From: Enterobacteriaceae bacterium ESL0689 | GTDB taxonomy: Bacteria > Pseudomonadota > Gammaproteobacteria > Enterobacterales > Enterobacteriaceae | DNA: 64,000 nucleotides | Reading direction: 5' to 3' | NCBI GenBank assembly: GCA_029433525.1 | Contig: JAQTIF010000002.1 | Location: 372,001-436,000, forward strand | Part shown: in pieces, positions 10,477 through 20,513 of the stretch | Layout: each line of letters starts with the position of its first letter | Position numbering within the stretch: the first letter of the stretch is position 1 | The notes under the pieces: generated by a model | Told to the model about the DNA's origin: nothing | Seen by the model: the letters and a program-made list of their open reading frames with translations, nothing else | Database searches by the model: none | Program-made: the position numbers and the translations under genes

Positions 10477-10761
10477 CTATTTGTCGCCATAGTGATAACG
10501 GGCTGCGTAAATGATGATTTCTCCGTTCTGAATTGAGTAAACCAACCGATGGCTCTGATCGATTCGGCGAAAATAGAGCGCCGGATCTTTGTGATGGCGC
10601 AGCCGCTCAGGTTTTCCCATACCGGTTAGCGGGTCACTCTCGATGCTGTGAAGTAATTGTCTGATACGTTCGAATTTTTTCTTGTCAGTACCACGCCAGT
10701 AGTTAATATCTTCAGCACTATTCTTTGTGAACTTAATATTCCACTTCGACAAATTCGCCAC
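10477..10761 (-). CDS. yoeB: YoeB/Txe-family mRNA interferase toxin
   Basis: Toxin of a type II toxin-antitoxin system. Members of this family bind the ribosome and cleave mRNA at the A site. About 91-94 residues; family hallmarks are INYWRGTDKKKFERI, GKPERLRHH, FRRIDQSHRLVYSI and the C-terminal AARYHYG with the catalytic His/Tyr region. The start is uncertain: GTG at 10761 or TTG at 10754 (GGAG lies about ten bases before the TTG). Either start overlaps the antitoxin stop, implying translational coupling. The residues expected for activity appear intact. Confidence 0.85.
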   Translation of the reverse strand: MANLSKWNIKFTKNSAEDINYWRGTDKKKFERIRQLLHSIESDPLTGMGKPERLRHHKDPALYFRRIDQSHRLVYSIQNGEIIIYAARYHYGDK

Positions 10762-10978
10762 GCTCCGCTTGTTTCATGGACTCATTTATATGGGTCGCAT
10801 TTGCAGGATTACTAAACAGATAAACTGTTTCCATAAGCGCCTCATACTCTTCGGCATCGATCATGACAACATCAGGCGCGTCACGGCGCATGATTCGAAT
10901 TGGCTCTGCATCATCTGTAACACGTTTCATGGTATCGGAAAAGTGCTTACGAGCGTCGGTAAAAGTGATTACATACAT
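10733..10978 (-). CDS. yefM: YefM/Phd-family antitoxin
   Basis: Antitoxin partner of the YoeB-like toxin, 81 residues. The N-terminal MYVITFTDARKHFSDTMKRV is the Phd/YefM DNA-binding fold. The middle ETVYLFSNPANATHINESM matches YefM (E. coli has ETAYLLRSPANARR). The acidic tail ERGEFVEVEY would wrap the toxin. It precedes and overlaps the toxin gene, the usual order for autoregulation. A paired operator lies about 40-60 bases upstream. Confidence 0.88.
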   Translation of the reverse strand: MYVITFTDARKHFSDTMKRVTDDAEPIRIMRRDAPDVVMIDAEEYEALMETVYLFSNPANATHINESMKQAERGEFVEVEY

Positions 10979-11014
10979 CTTAGAACTCCTCTCAATCAGG
11001 CTTTAGCATATATA

Positions 11015-11032
11015 TGTACATCATTAAGTACA
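11015..11032. promoter_or_regulatory. YefM-type operator
   Basis: TGTACA (11015-11020) and AGTACA (11027-11032) lie with centres exactly 12 bp apart, upstream of the antitoxin start. The E. coli YefM-YoeB complex is known to bind paired TGTACA hexamers with this centre-to-centre spacing. A further TGTAC lies near 11050. The stretch 11033-11280 holds no gene I can support; a 72-codon frame at 10996-11214 covers this operator and is rejected. Confidence 0.65.
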
Positions 11033-11280
11033 AGTATGCTTTTTACTATAACATTTGTACGCATACCAGTAACTCTCAGGATAACTGTCCCCCTGATTAA
11101 CTTATAATCTGGCTCATCAGGTGATTTTACTTGTCGATTTGGCCCGAGATCCTCATGTACTACCTGTACGTTGTGGGTTCTCCACGCTGTCCGTACCCAA
11201 ACTGGCTGCGTCAATAACGCTTGGCAGGATAGGCTCTTAAGCTGTAAATATAGCCATCAGAAATTTTCCGATATACAGAA

Positions 11281-11317
11281 ATAAAAAACCCGCTGTTATT
11301 AACAGCGGGTTTTTTTA
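11281..11317. terminator. Bidirectional intrinsic terminator after guaA
   Basis: Stem AACCCGCTGTT / AACAGCGGGTT (11287-11311) with a short ATT/A loop, flanked by an A-run on the left and a T-run on the right. It works on paper in both directions. It ends the guaBA operon and separates it from the toxin-antitoxin locus. Confidence 0.9.
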
Positions 11318-11354
11318 TCGTCGTTGCCTTAATTAACCGCAGGCTGCCGGTCAA

Positions 11355-12932
11355 TCACTCCCACTCAATCGTCGCGGGGGGTTTACCGCTGATATCGTAG
11401 ACCACACGCGAAATGCCATTGACCTCGTTGATAATCCGGTTAGAAACCCGGCCAAGAAAATCATACGGCAGATGTGCCCAGTGCGCGGTCATAAAGTCGA
11501 TCGTTTCGACGGCACGTAATGCAATAACCCAGTCGAATTTACGTCCGTCACCCATCACACCCACCGAACGCACCGGCAGGAAGACAGCAAACGCCTGGCT
11601 GACTTTATGATATAAATCAGCTTTATGCAGTTCTTCGATAAAGATCGCGTCCGCACGGCGCAATAAATCACAGTACGCTTTTTTCACTTCACCCAGCACA
11701 CGCACGCCCAGACCGGGGCCCGGGAAAGGATGGCGATAGAGCATGTCATAAGGCAGCCCCAGCTCGAGGCCAATTTTACGCACCTCATCCTTGAACAGCT
11801 CTTTGAGCGGCTCGACCAGCCCCAGCTTCATCTCTTTCGGCAGACCACCGACATTATGGTGAGATTTTATCACATGCGCTTTACCGGTAGCGGATGCGGC
11901 GGATTCGATGATATCAGGATAGATAGTCCCCTGCGCCAGCCACTTGACATCGTCGTGCTTCATCGCCTGTTCATCAAACAGCTCAACAAAGACACGTCCG
12001 ATAATTTTACGTTTGGCCTCCGGATCACTCTCACCGGCCAGTGCGCCCAGAAAACGATCTTCTGCTGCCAGATGCACAATATTGAGGCCGAAATGTTCAC
12101 CGAACATTTCCATAACCTGGCTGGCTTCATTCAGTCGCAGCAAGCCATTATCGACAAAAACGCAGGTCAGATTGTTGCCAATAGCGCGATGCAGCAACAT
12201 CGCGGTGACAGAAGAGTCCACACCGCCCGACAGTCCGAGGATCACTTTGTCATTACCTACCTGCTGACGAATACGGATAATGGTATCGTCGATGATTCTG
12301 GCGGCGGTCCACAGCGCTTCACACTGGCAGATATCGCGCACAAACCGCTCCAGAATCCGTAGCCCCTGGCGGGTATGGGTGACCTCCGGATGGAACTGCA
12401 CACCATAAAAGCGTTTATCTTCGTCAGCCATAATCGCGAACGGACAGGTTTCGGTACTGGCGACGGTAACAAACCCTGGCGGGATCGCCGTCACTTTATC
12501 ACCGTGACTCATCCAGACATCCAGTAATGCCTTGCCGTCGGCATTCAGTGAATCTTCAATACCGTCGACTAACGCGCTATCGGTTTGTACTGTAACCTGG
12601 GCATAGCCAAATTCACGCTCAGTAGAAGAGACAACATCACCGCCCAGCTGGACGGCCATCGTTTGCATCCCATAACAGATACCCAATACCGGGACACCCG
12701 CTTCGAAAACATACTGCGGCGCACGCGGGCTGTTCTGTTCGGTGGTACTTTCCGGGCCACCAGAGAGAATAATGCCATTGGGGTTGAAGGCGCGAATTTG
12801 TTCTGCCGTTACATCCCAGGCCCATAACTCGCAATAGACGCCAGCTTCCCGTATACGGCGTGCCACTAATTGCGTGTACTGAGAACCAAAGTCCAGAATA
12901 AGAATACGATGTTTATGAATGTTATCAGTCAT
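11355..12932 (-). CDS. guaA: GMP synthase (glutamine-hydrolysing)
   Basis: Converts XMP to GMP using glutamine and ATP; 525 residues, the E. coli length. The class I glutamine amidotransferase domain comes first (nucleophile in GICYGMQ, HPEVTH of the triad), then the ATP-pyrophosphatase domain with the P-loop GLSGGVDSS, then the GMP synthase dimerisation domain ending in PPATIEWE. The start [10 protein letters not shown] at 12932 follows the family; five extra codons upstream are not expected. Second gene of guaBA. Confidence 0.98.
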   Translation of the reverse strand: MTDNIHKHRILILDFGSQYTQLVARRIREAGVYCELWAWDVTAEQIRAFNPNGIILSGGPESTTEQNSPRAPQYVFEAGVPVLGICYGMQTMAVQLGGDVVSSTEREFGYAQVTVQTDSALVDGIEDSLNADGKALLDVWMSHGDKVTAIPPGFVTVASTETCPFAIMADEDKRFYGVQFHPEVTHTRQGLRILERFVRDICQCEALWTAARIIDDTIIRIRQQVGNDKVILGLSGGVDSSVTAMLLHRAIGNNLTCVFVDNGLLRLNEASQVMEMFGEHFGLNIVHLAAEDRFLGALAGESDPEAKRKIIGRVFVELFDEQAMKHDDVKWLAQGTIYPDIIESAASATGKAHVIKSHHNVGGLPKEMKLGLVEPLKELFKDEVRKIGLELGLPYDMLYRHPFPGPGLGVRVLGEVKKAYCDLLRRADAIFIEELHKADLYHKVSQAFAVFLPVRSVGVMGDGRKFDWVIALRAVETIDFMTAHWAHLPYDFLGRVSNRIINEVNGISRVVYDISGKPPATIEWE

Positions 12933-12966
12933 TAGTGTTGATTCCACAACAGTCGCGGTTAAATAA

Positions 12967-12994
12967 AATCGCCTGATATTTTCATTAGGCGATT
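12967..12994. promoter_or_regulatory. Stem-loop between guaB and guaA
   Basis: AATCGCCT / AGGCGATT (8-bp arms, 12-base loop) in the 66-base guaB-guaA gap. It has no U-run, so it is more likely an mRNA-processing or stability element than a terminator. Confidence 0.5.
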
Positions 12995-12998
12995 GCCA

Positions 12999-14465
12999 TC
13001 AGGAGCCCATGCGGTAGTTTGGCGACTCTTTGGTGATCGTCACATCATGGACATGACTTTCCTGAATACCGGCACCACTGATACGCACAAATTCAGCTTT
13101 CGTTCTCAGGGTATCAATGTTACTACAGCCGGTCAGCCCCATGCAGGATCGCAGGCCGCCCATCTGCTGGTGAATAATCTCTTTCACTTTTCCTTTATAA
13201 GCCACCCGTCCTTCAATACCTTCGGGGACTAATTTGTCGGCGGCGTTATCGCTCTGGAAATAACGATCAGAGGAGCCTTTGGCCATCGCCCCCAGCGATC
13301 CCATACCGCGATAAGATTTGTAAGAGCGCCCCTGATAAAGTTCAATCTCACCGGGGGATTCTTCAGTACCGGCCAGCATTGAGCCCACCATCACTGCCGC
13401 TGCGCCCGCCGCAATCGCTTTCGCAATATCACCGGAGAAACGAATCCCACCGTCAGCGATCACCGGAATACCGGTTCCTTCCAGCGCCGCCACGGCGTCA
13501 GAGATCGCGGTAATCTGCGGAACACCAACCCCGGTCACGATCCGGGTAGTACAAATCGATCCTGGCCCGATGCCGACTTTGACGGCACTGGCGCCTGCTT
13601 CCATCAATGCACGGGCACCGGCTCCCGTCGCCACATTACCGCCAATAATCGGCAATTGTGGATACTTCGCCCGCGTTTCACGAATACGCTGCAACACCCC
13701 TTCTGAGTGACCGTGTGAGGAGTCGATAAGCAGGACATCGACCCCTGCCGCGACCAGCGCATCAATGCGCTCCTCATTGCCCGCGCCCGCCCCGACCGCA
13801 GCGCCAACCCGCAGACGTCCGTGCTCATCTTTACAGGCGTTCGGTTTACGTTCTGCTTTCTGAAAATCTTTCACCGTGATCATGCCGAGCAGATGGAAAT
13901 TTGCATCGACCACCAGTGCCTTTTCAATCCGTTTTTCATGCATTCTGGCGAAGACCACTTCGCGGTTCTCCCCCTCCCGTACCGTTACCAGTCGTTCTTT
14001 TGGCGTCATATAGACGCTGACGGGCTGATTGAGGTCGGTGACGAAACGAACATCACGCCCGGTAATAATACCCACCAGCTCATTTTGTTCTGTGACCACC
14101 GGATAACCCGCAAAACCATTGCGTTCAGTCAGCGCTTTCACTTCATGCAACGTCGTGGTCGGCAGCACGGTTTGCGGCTCAGAAACCACGCCGGATTCAT
14201 GTTTCTTGACCCGGAGAACCTCTTCGACCTGGCGTTCTATCGACATATTTTTATGGATAAAACCGATACCGCCTTCCTGCGCCAGTGCAATAGCCAGTCG
14301 CGCTTCAGTGACGGTATCCATCGCGGCGGACAGCATCGGGATGTTCAGACGAATATCGGCGGTTAACTGCGTACTCAGATCAGCAGTATGGGGTAAAACA
14401 GTAGAGTGAGCGGGAATAAGGAGGACATCATCAAATGTCAGCGCTTCTTTAGCGATACGTAGCAT
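12999..14465 (-). CDS. guaB: Inosine-5'-monophosphate dehydrogenase
   Basis: Oxidises IMP to XMP with NAD+, the first committed step to GMP; 488 residues as in E. coli. The TIM barrel contains the catalytic loop [17 protein letters not shown], and two CBS domains are inserted near residues 95-205. The C-terminal flap RGMGSLGAM and [11 protein letters not shown] are intact. First gene of guaBA, divergent from xseA. Confidence 0.98.
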   Translation of the reverse strand: MLRIAKEALTFDDVLLIPAHSTVLPHTADLSTQLTADIRLNIPMLSAAMDTVTEARLAIALAQEGGIGFIHKNMSIERQVEEVLRVKKHESGVVSEPQTVLPTTTLHEVKALTERNGFAGYPVVTEQNELVGIITGRDVRFVTDLNQPVSVYMTPKERLVTVREGENREVVFARMHEKRIEKALVVDANFHLLGMITVKDFQKAERKPNACKDEHGRLRVGAAVGAGAGNEERIDALVAAGVDVLLIDSSHGHSEGVLQRIRETRAKYPQLPIIGGNVATGAGARALMEAGASAVKVGIGPGSICTTRIVTGVGVPQITAISDAVAALEGTGIPVIADGGIRFSGDIAKAIAAGAAAVMVGSMLAGTEESPGEIELYQGRSYKSYRGMGSLGAMAKGSSDRYFQSDNAADKLVPEGIEGRVAYKGKVKEIIHQQMGGLRSCMGLTGCSNIDTLRTKAEFVRISGAGIQESHVHDVTITKESPNYRMGS

Positions 14466-14499
14466 GGCAATATCTCGATCTGGGTAGATAAATATTGCC

Positions 14500-14535
14500 G
14501 CGGCATTATACAGAGCGTAACCGATTGCATCTACA
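14500..14535 (-). promoter_or_regulatory. guaBA promoter with PurR box
   Basis: On the minus strand a PurR-like site (ATGCAATCGGTTACGC, plus-strand 14515-14530) lies just upstream of a perfect TATAAT (14505-14510) and the GC-rich discriminator GCCGCGG. This matches the known E. coli guaBA promoter almost base for base. Purine-dependent repression and growth-rate (stringent) control are therefore likely. Confidence 0.85.
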
Positions 14536-14622
14536 CTTTTTTATGACTAACCCTTGCGATTGTGGCTGTTCGCGTTACTATTAGCCAATTATCCGCCTGA
14601 TGCAGAATGTGATCTCACTGAT

Positions 14623-15993
14623 ATGTTGCCCTCATCTTCCCCCCCTGTCCTGAGCGTCAGTCGTCTGAACCAGACCGTTCGTCAGTTACTGGAACAGGAA
14701 ATAGGCCTGTTGTGGATTAGCGGCGAGATCTCCAACTTCAGCCAGCCTGCCTCTGGTCACTGGTATTTTACCCTTAAAGATGATAACGCCCAGGTGCGCT
14801 GTGCCATGTTTCGCAACAGCAATCGCCGGGTTACTTTTCGTCCGCAACATGGGCAACAGGTGCTGGTTCGCGCCAATATCACCCTGTACGAACCCCGTGG
14901 CGACTATCAAATCATCGTCGAAAGCCTGCAACCGGCCGGTGAAGGACTTCTCCAGCAAAAATATGAACAGTTAAAGGCACAACTGGCGGCAGAAGGACTT
15001 TTCGATCAACAACATAAAAAAGGTCTGCCCGCACCGGCGCATTGTGTCGGTATTATCACCTCACCCACCGGTGCTGCACTGCATGATATTCTGCAGATCC
15101 TCAAACGGCGTGATCCGGCACTGCCGGTGATTATCTATCCGACGGCAGTACAGGGTGATGATGCGCCCGCACAAATTATCCGTGCCATCGAATTAGCCAA
15201 CCGACGCCAGGAGTGTGATGTGTTGATTGTGGGCCGTGGTGGTGGCTCGCTGGAAGACTTATGGAGTTTTAATGATGAGCGGGTGGCGCGGGCCATTTTT
15301 GCCAGCCATATCCCGATGGTGAGTGCTGTTGGCCATGAAACAGATATCACCATCGCCGACTTTGTCGCTGACCTGCGCGCCCCGACGCCTTCTGCTGCCG
15401 CCGAACTTGTCAGCCGTAATCAGCAGGAGTTGCAGCGACAATTACAAAGCGGGCAACAGCGCCTGGCGATGGCGATGGACTATTTTCTCGCGCAGCGTCA
15501 TCAACGCTTTGACGCGCTATACCACCGGCTGCAACAGCAGCACCCGCAGTTACGCTTAGTACGTCAGCAGGCATCGCTGGAACGGCTGCGCCAGCGTCTT
15601 CGTCAGGGGATGGAGACCCGGCTCAGATATACCATTCAGCGCCAGCAACGGCTTGAGCAACGTCTGAACCTGCAAAATCCGCTATCGGCAATTCATCGTA
15701 TTCAGTCATATCTTCAGCAACTGGAATATCGCCTCGCCGAAAGCATTCGTGGCCGCCTGAGTGATCAGCGAGAACAATTCAGCAATCGTGTGACTCATCT
15801 GGAAGCCGTCAGCCCGCTGGCAACCCTGGCGCGTGGCTACAGTGTCACCACCCTTGCCGAAGGTGGGGTGCTGAAACACACCCGCCAGGCAAAAGTGGGG
15901 CATCTTCTGACAACGCGGGTTAATGACGGCTGGATTGCAAGTGAAGTGAAAGAGATTACGCCGATCAAACAAACATCGCGCCAACGCTCATAA
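14623..15993 (+). CDS. xseA: Exodeoxyribonuclease VII large subunit
   Basis: Catalytic subunit of ExoVII, which degrades single-stranded DNA from both ends; 456 residues as in E. coli. The N-terminal OB-fold ([19 protein letters not shown]) is followed by the nuclease domain (VIVGRGGG-type stretch [46 protein letters not shown]) and a long Gln/Arg-rich coiled coil. The start [20 protein letters not shown] is chosen by homology; the 23 codons upstream in the same frame are not part of the family. Convergent with yfgJ. Confidence 0.97.
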   Translation: MLPSSSPPVLSVSRLNQTVRQLLEQEIGLLWISGEISNFSQPASGHWYFTLKDDNAQVRCAMFRNSNRRVTFRPQHGQQVLVRANITLYEPRGDYQIIVESLQPAGEGLLQQKYEQLKAQLAAEGLFDQQHKKGLPAPAHCVGIITSPTGAALHDILQILKRRDPALPVIIYPTAVQGDDAPAQIIRAIELANRRQECDVLIVGRGGGSLEDLWSFNDERVARAIFASHIPMVSAVGHETDITIADFVADLRAPTPSAAAELVSRNQQELQRQLQSGQQRLAMAMDYFLAQRHQRFDALYHRLQQQHPQLRLVRQQASLERLRQRLRQGMETRLRYTIQRQQRLEQRLNLQNPLSAIHRIQSYLQQLEYRLAESIRGRLSDQREQFSNRVTHLEAVSPLATLARGYSVTTLAEGGVLKHTRQAKVGHLLTTRVNDGWIASEVKEITPIKQTSRQRS

Positions 15994-16221
15994 GGTCTCA
16001 TCCACGGACTGCAGACAGTACTCAGCCTGTTTTTTCGACAGCAAGCCGTGCCCGTTATTGCAAAAATAATTCACCGCACCACAGGCGGCCAGCACCTCCA
16101 GCGGTTGATGGCATTCCGGGCAGCAGGGTTGTATGGCAAAGGTTTTATCACAGTGGCAACAGTGGGCCTGATGGCCGTGCGGTTGCAGGGTGGCATGACA
16201 CAAAGGGCAGAACAGCTTCAT
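15988..16221 (-). CDS. yfgJ: Zinc-ribbon protein YfgJ
   Basis: Small protein of the DUF1407/zinc-ribbon family, 77 residues from [12 protein letters not shown]. Four CxxC-type pairs ([23 protein letters not shown]) are expected to bind two zinc ions. The core [19 protein letters not shown] is shared with E. coli YfgJ. Function unknown. It ends directly against the xseA stop. In E. coli the der gene follows; here ahpF is next, a rearrangement boundary. Confidence 0.9.
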   Translation of the reverse strand: MKLFCPLCHATLQPHGHQAHCCHCDKTFAIQPCCPECHQPLEVLAACGAVNYFCNNGHGLLSKKQAEYCLQSVDETL

Positions 16222-16357
16222 GATGATTCCTGATAAAAAGATCAAACAACAGCCTGTTACTGACGAAAGCGGGAGGGAAAATGACTTTTCTCTCCCGATA
16301 AAAATCAACCCGTTGATTTGTAAAACGCTGTTTATTTCTCAGCGCGGATTATCCGCA

Positions 16358-17923
16358 TCAGGCCGTTTTACTGCGGATCAGATAATCAAAGGCGCTTAAT
16401 GCCGCTTTTGCCCCCTCACCGGTGGCGATAATAATCTGCTTGTAAGGTACGGTAGTACAGTCACCGGCGGCAAAGACACCCTTAACGCTGGTTTCGCAAC
16501 GAGCATCAATGACGATCTCTCCCATCCGGTTACGTTCAACCACACCATCAAGCCAGGCGGTATTAGGCAGTAAACCAATCTGGACAAAAATCCCGGCCAG
16601 CGCGATATGGTGCTCCTCACCGCTTATCCGATCACGATACTGCAGACCGGTCACTTTCTGGCCGTCACCGATCACTTCCGTGGTCTGCGCATTGAGAATA
16701 ATATCGACATTTTTCAGGCTGCGGACTTTATCCTGTAACACCTGATCGGCTTTCATTTCAGGGGCAAATTCCAGCAATGTCACATGGTCAACCACCCCGG
16801 CGAGATCAATCGCCGCCTCAACACCGGAGTTACCACCCCCGATCACAGCCACACGTTTACCTTTAAACAGCGGGCCATCACAATGAGGGCAGTAAGTTAC
16901 CCCTTTGGTACGGTATTGCTCTTCACCAGGGATATTCATATTGCGCCACTTCGCACCGGTGGCAATAATAACGCTGCGCGCTTTCAGCACCGCCCCTGAA
17001 ACGGTCTCAATATGATGAAGACCACCTTCCTGTTCTGCCGGGATCAGTTTCGCCGCCCGCTGGCTGTCCATCACATCGATATGATAATCACTAACGTGTG
17101 TTTTTAATGCTGCCGCCAGCTTCTGACCTTCGGTTTTCGGGATCGAAATATAGTTTTCGATATCGACGGTATCGAGGATCTGACCGCCGAAACGTTCCCC
17201 CATCAGGCCGGTACGGATGCCTTTACGGGCATCATAGATCGCGGCGGCAACGCCTGACGGCCCCGATCCGACGATTAACACGTCGTAAGCTTCACGCTTA
17301 TTCAGCGCTTCAGCCACCCGTTTTTCCGCGCCGCTATCGATCTTCGCGATAATCTCTTCCAGGGTCATCCGTCCCTGAGCAAACTCTTTGCCATTCAAAA
17401 AGACGGCGGGAACCCCCATGATATTGCGCTCCGCTATCTCGTTCTGGAACGCGCCACCATCAATCGCGGTGTGCTTAATATTCGGATTCAGCACTGCCAG
17501 CAGATTCAGCGCCTGTACCACATCCGGGCAGTTATGGCAGGAGAGTGAATAATAGGTTTCAAACTCGAAATGCCCTTGCAGATCACGGATCTGTTGCAGC
17601 ATCTCCGGCGATTCTTTTGGCGGGTAGCCACCTGTCCATAATAACGCCAGTACCAGCGAGGTAAATTCATGTCCCAGCGGCGAACCGGCAAAGCGCGGCC
17701 CGTGGTTAGCGCCGGGATGGGTGATCAGAAAAGAGGGTTTACGTACCGCTAAGTGGTTCTCTTCTTTCAGCGTGATTTTATCCGATAATCCGGCGATCTC
17801 GCTCAGCAATTGTTTAATTTCAGTCGATTTCGCACTGTCATCCAGTGAGGCAATCAGCTCAACCGGTTTGGTCAGTTTTTCAAGGTAAGCCTTGAGCTGG
17901 GTTTTCATATTAGTATCAAGCAT
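16358..17923 (-). CDS. ahpF: Alkyl hydroperoxide reductase subunit F
   Basis: FAD-containing NADH:disulfide oxidoreductase that reduces AhpC; 521 residues from [14 protein letters not shown], the E. coli length. The N-terminal tandem thioredoxin folds hold the SCHNC redox pair; the thioredoxin-reductase-like half holds [12 protein letters not shown] (FAD), CPHCDG (active disulfide) and [10 protein letters not shown] (NADH). It is the second gene after ahpC, with a hairpin between the two. Confidence 0.98.
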   Translation of the reverse strand: MLDTNMKTQLKAYLEKLTKPVELIASLDDSAKSTEIKQLLSEIAGLSDKITLKEENHLAVRKPSFLITHPGANHGPRFAGSPLGHEFTSLVLALLWTGGYPPKESPEMLQQIRDLQGHFEFETYYSLSCHNCPDVVQALNLLAVLNPNIKHTAIDGGAFQNEIAERNIMGVPAVFLNGKEFAQGRMTLEEIIAKIDSGAEKRVAEALNKREAYDVLIVGSGPSGVAAAIYDARKGIRTGLMGERFGGQILDTVDIENYISIPKTEGQKLAAALKTHVSDYHIDVMDSQRAAKLIPAEQEGGLHHIETVSGAVLKARSVIIATGAKWRNMNIPGEEQYRTKGVTYCPHCDGPLFKGKRVAVIGGGNSGVEAAIDLAGVVDHVTLLEFAPEMKADQVLQDKVRSLKNVDIILNAQTTEVIGDGQKVTGLQYRDRISGEEHHIALAGIFVQIGLLPNTAWLDGVVERNRMGEIVIDARCETSVKGVFAAGDCTTVPYKQIIIATGEGAKAALSAFDYLIRSKTA

Positions 17924-18009
17924 CACACTTCCCTCTTATCAACACATTATCATGTAAATCAGCGCTACACGGCAGGGTAAAGACGATTTACATCATAGTG
18001 CGGGAATAA

Positions 18010-18030
18010 AATGGGCGCTAATGCGCCCAT
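18010..18030 (-). terminator. Attenuator hairpin between ahpC and ahpF
   Basis: ATGGGCGC / GCGCCCAT with a TAAT loop. On the minus strand it is followed by TTTTA. Such a weak terminator inside the operon would give more AhpC than AhpF, which suits the known excess of AhpC over AhpF in enterobacteria. Confidence 0.65.
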
Positions 18031-18095
18031 ATCATTACGACTGTTCAGCGCTTTCGCCATAAAAAGCGGCGAAAGAGGCGATTCATCGCAGCAGG

Positions 18096-18659
18096 TTAAA
18101 TTTTACCGACCAGGTCAAGTGATGGTGCCAGAGTAGCATCACCTTCTTTCCATTTAGCCGGGCAAACTTCACCAGGGTGAGCGGCAATGTACTGTGCAGC
18201 TTTGACTTTACGCAGCAAATCAGCGGCATCACGGCCAATACCATCCGCGGTGATTTCGATAGCCTGGATGATGCCCTGAGGATCGATAACGAAAGTGGCA
18301 CGATGAGCCAGCCCTTCTTCTTCGCACATATTGTCGAAGTTACGTGTCAGGGTGCCAGTCGGGTCACCAATCATGGCATATTTGATCTTGGCGATGGTAT
18401 CAGAAGTGCTGTGCCAGGCTTTATGGGTAAAGTGGGTATCGGTTGAGACAGAGTAGACATCAACACCCAGTTTCTGCAGTTCAGCATAGTGATCAGCAAG
18501 ATCACCCAGTTCAGTCGGGCAGACAAACGTGAAATCAGCCGGATAGAAGAAGAAAACACTCCAGCGACCTTCGGTATCCTTCTCGGTCACTTCGATGAAT
18601 TTACCATCTTTAAACGCCTGGTTTTTGAATGGCTTGATTTTGGTATTAATTAAGGACAT
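18096..18659 (-). CDS. ahpC: Alkyl hydroperoxide reductase subunit C (peroxiredoxin)
   Basis: Typical 2-Cys peroxiredoxin reducing H2O2 and organic peroxides; 187 residues. The peroxidatic Cys47 lies in FVCPTELGD and the resolving Cys166 in GEVCPAKW. The start [11 protein letters not shown] at 18659 is the family start; the longer frame adds 27 unrelated residues. First gene of ahpCF. The E. coli neighbour dsbG is not found upstream. Confidence 0.98.
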   Translation of the reverse strand: MSLINTKIKPFKNQAFKDGKFIEVTEKDTEGRWSVFFFYPADFTFVCPTELGDLADHYAELQKLGVDVYSVSTDTHFTHKAWHSTSDTIAKIKYAMIGDPTGTLTRNFDNMCEEEGLAHRATFVIDPQGIIQAIEITADGIGRDAADLLRKVKAAQYIAAHPGEVCPAKWKEGDATLAPSLDLVGKI

Positions 18660-19118
18660 CTGTATTTCCTCCGTCACATTTTCATTAGCTTTTAAACTAA
18701 CCCATTTTATCTGGTTCAGCCAATGCATTTGCTTTATCAAATCAATAAGTGATACCTAACAAGCGCGGACATCGTCGTTGTACGCATCGGCGGTATCCTG
18801 TTTTGCTCTGACAGCTTACCCGCTATTGACGAGCCGCAATCCTTTCCAGTACAGCAAAAAATAGCGTTTCTTCCGATAGATATTCCTTGCTGACATGAAA
18901 TATAAACCTTTCTAATAATTCACATGGTGAATTTAAAGCAAATAAAACATACAATATGAAAATATTTTTTCCGCACCCAAAATCAGCCAGGTGACATCAA
19001 GATGGTCAGAGAGACGCGCCGGTAGCCCATGACCGCCGTGGCTCTGTACAGCCAGCAAAGAGACAGCTTGCAGGATGAAGGGTATATCTTCTCCCCTCAC
19101 TAAAACCGGATTTTAGTC
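18660..19118. promoter_or_regulatory. ahpC / LysR-gene divergent intergenic region
   Basis: About 460 bases containing the divergent promoters of ahpC (minus) and the LysR regulator gene (plus). An inverted repeat AATTCACATGGTGAATT (18917-18933; 7-bp arms, 3-base spacer) is the clearest operator-like site. An OxyR site would be expected for ahpC but I could not place one with confidence. No gene is visible; dsbG is missing. Confidence 0.5.
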
Positions 19119-20018
19119 ATGGTAAATCTGTACAACCTGAAAAAATTTGATCTTAATTTATTAATTATTTTTGAATGTATTTACCAGCATTTGAGTATCA
19201 GCAAAGCAGCCGAGATCCTGTTTATCACCCCTTCTGCCGTCAGCCAGTCGTTAAAACGTCTGCGTTGTCAGCTTAATGATCCGCTGTTTATCCGCTCAGG
19301 AAATGGTGTTACGCCAACCCAGGCGGGTATCCATCTGCATTATCAGCTGGAAAATTGCCTGACTCATCTCGAACAGGTGATAAAAACGCCCCCTTCTCCT
19401 GAATTAACCAAACACATCATTATTTACACCCCGCTTTTAGGGATGCCTGCTGAGTTTCTGCAATTTATTCGTCCTCCCGGGCAGGCCTCCAGCGTGCAAA
19501 TAGAACATCATGATCTTCCGCTCAGTGCCGGTGTGGTGGATAGCTTACTCACTTATCATAAAGCGGATCTGATTTTAAGCCTCTCCCCCTGTAGCAAACC
19601 ACAAGTGTTTTGCCATCCTTTTCGGGAGATTAAAATGGTACTGGTCTGCCGCAAAGACCATCCACGGGCAGAAAAAATGACGTCGCTGGCCGCCATCAGC
19701 GAGGAGGGTTTTACCCATTACCTCACGACAGAGCCAGCGATCAAAGCGTTCCAGCTACAGGTAAGAAAACTGCTGCCGCAACTGAGCATTACTTTTCGCA
19801 GCGATTCCTACTTGACGATCCTGAATATGATCCACCAGATTGATGTCGTCAGCGCAATCCCGGAAGCTATTTTTCAGCATCCCTTTTTCCGCGATAGTCT
19901 GCAATTACTGCCGGTTGTCATCCCATCGATGAAGCTTTATCTCATTTGTCATCATGAAAAAATGAGCCAGCCGTTCTTCACCTCACTATTTGAAACCATC
20001 AACTTTACACCTGAGTGA
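19119..20018 (+). CDS. LysR-family transcriptional regulator (YbdO-like)
   Basis: A 299-residue LysR regulator. The N-terminal winged helix-turn-helix is clear (FDLNLLIIFECIYQHLSISK, then AAEILFITPSAVSQSLKRLR, then DPLFIRSGNGVTPT), followed by a diverged effector-binding domain. The DNA-binding part resembles the LeuO/CitR/YbdO group. E. coli ybdO lies near dsbG-ahpC, so position supports a YbdO relation, but identity in the C-terminal half cannot be judged. It is divergent from ahpC and convergent with the entCEBAH operon end. Target genes unknown. Confidence 0.8.
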   Translation: MVNLYNLKKFDLNLLIIFECIYQHLSISKAAEILFITPSAVSQSLKRLRCQLNDPLFIRSGNGVTPTQAGIHLHYQLENCLTHLEQVIKTPPSPELTKHIIIYTPLLGMPAEFLQFIRPPGQASSVQIEHHDLPLSAGVVDSLLTYHKADLILSLSPCSKPQVFCHPFREIKMVLVCRKDHPRAEKMTSLAAISEEGFTHYLTTEPAIKAFQLQVRKLLPQLSITFRSDSYLTILNMIHQIDVVSAIPEAIFQHPFFRDSLQLLPVVIPSMKLYLICHHEKMSQPFFTSLFETINFTPE

Positions 20019-20099
20019 ATCCTCATTCTGACGGATATCTGAGCGATAAAAGCGATTATCCGCTATCACGCAACGGGATCACGCCACCCCCTGTACCGG

Positions 20100-20513
20100 T
20101 TAACCCGGTATCATCGTTCCCAGCCGACAGGTACAGCAACGACGATCGTGGGCATCGAGGATCACTATCTCCCAGCTCTGGAGCCGCCGTCCCAGATGCA
20201 GGGGACGGCACTCCCCGCGCACCTTACCACTGGTCACCGGGCGATGGTGGGTCGCGTTTAACTCGCAGCCTACCACGCTCTGCCCCTCTTCGGTCATCAG
20301 CCAGCCGGCCATTGAACCGAGGGTTTCCGCCAGCGCCGCCGACGCGCCACCATGCAGTAAACCAAAGGGCTGATGGGTGCGCGCATCCACCGGCATTTCG
20401 GCCACCAGCAACCCCGCTTCCAGCCGGGTGTAAACAATACCGAGGTGGGCGACCAGGGTGTTCGCGCTGCTGGCGTTAAGTTCCGCCAGGCTCAGTTGTC
20501 GTTTCCAGATCAT
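20100..20513 (-). CDS. entH: Enterobactin proofreading thioesterase EntH (YbdB)
   Basis: Hotdog-fold thioesterase, 137 residues. It clears wrongly loaded aryl groups from the EntB carrier domain in E. coli. [34 protein letters not shown] and [12 protein letters not shown] are the family signatures, with the active-site Gln/Glu region present. Its ATG directly follows the entA stop (TGA then ATG), so it is the last gene of entCEBAH. Confidence 0.95.
   Translation of the reverse strand: MIWKRQLSLAELNASSANTLVAHLGIVYTRLEAGLLVAEMPVDARTHQPFGLLHGGASAALAETLGSMAGWLMTEEGQSVVGCELNATHHRPVTSGKVRGECRPLHLGRRLQSWEIVILDAHDRRCCTCRLGTMIPG

Noticed and set aside
10996-11214. 72-codon frame upstream of the antitoxin gene
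   Set aside because: It runs through the antitoxin operator and promoter region and shows no recognisable motif.
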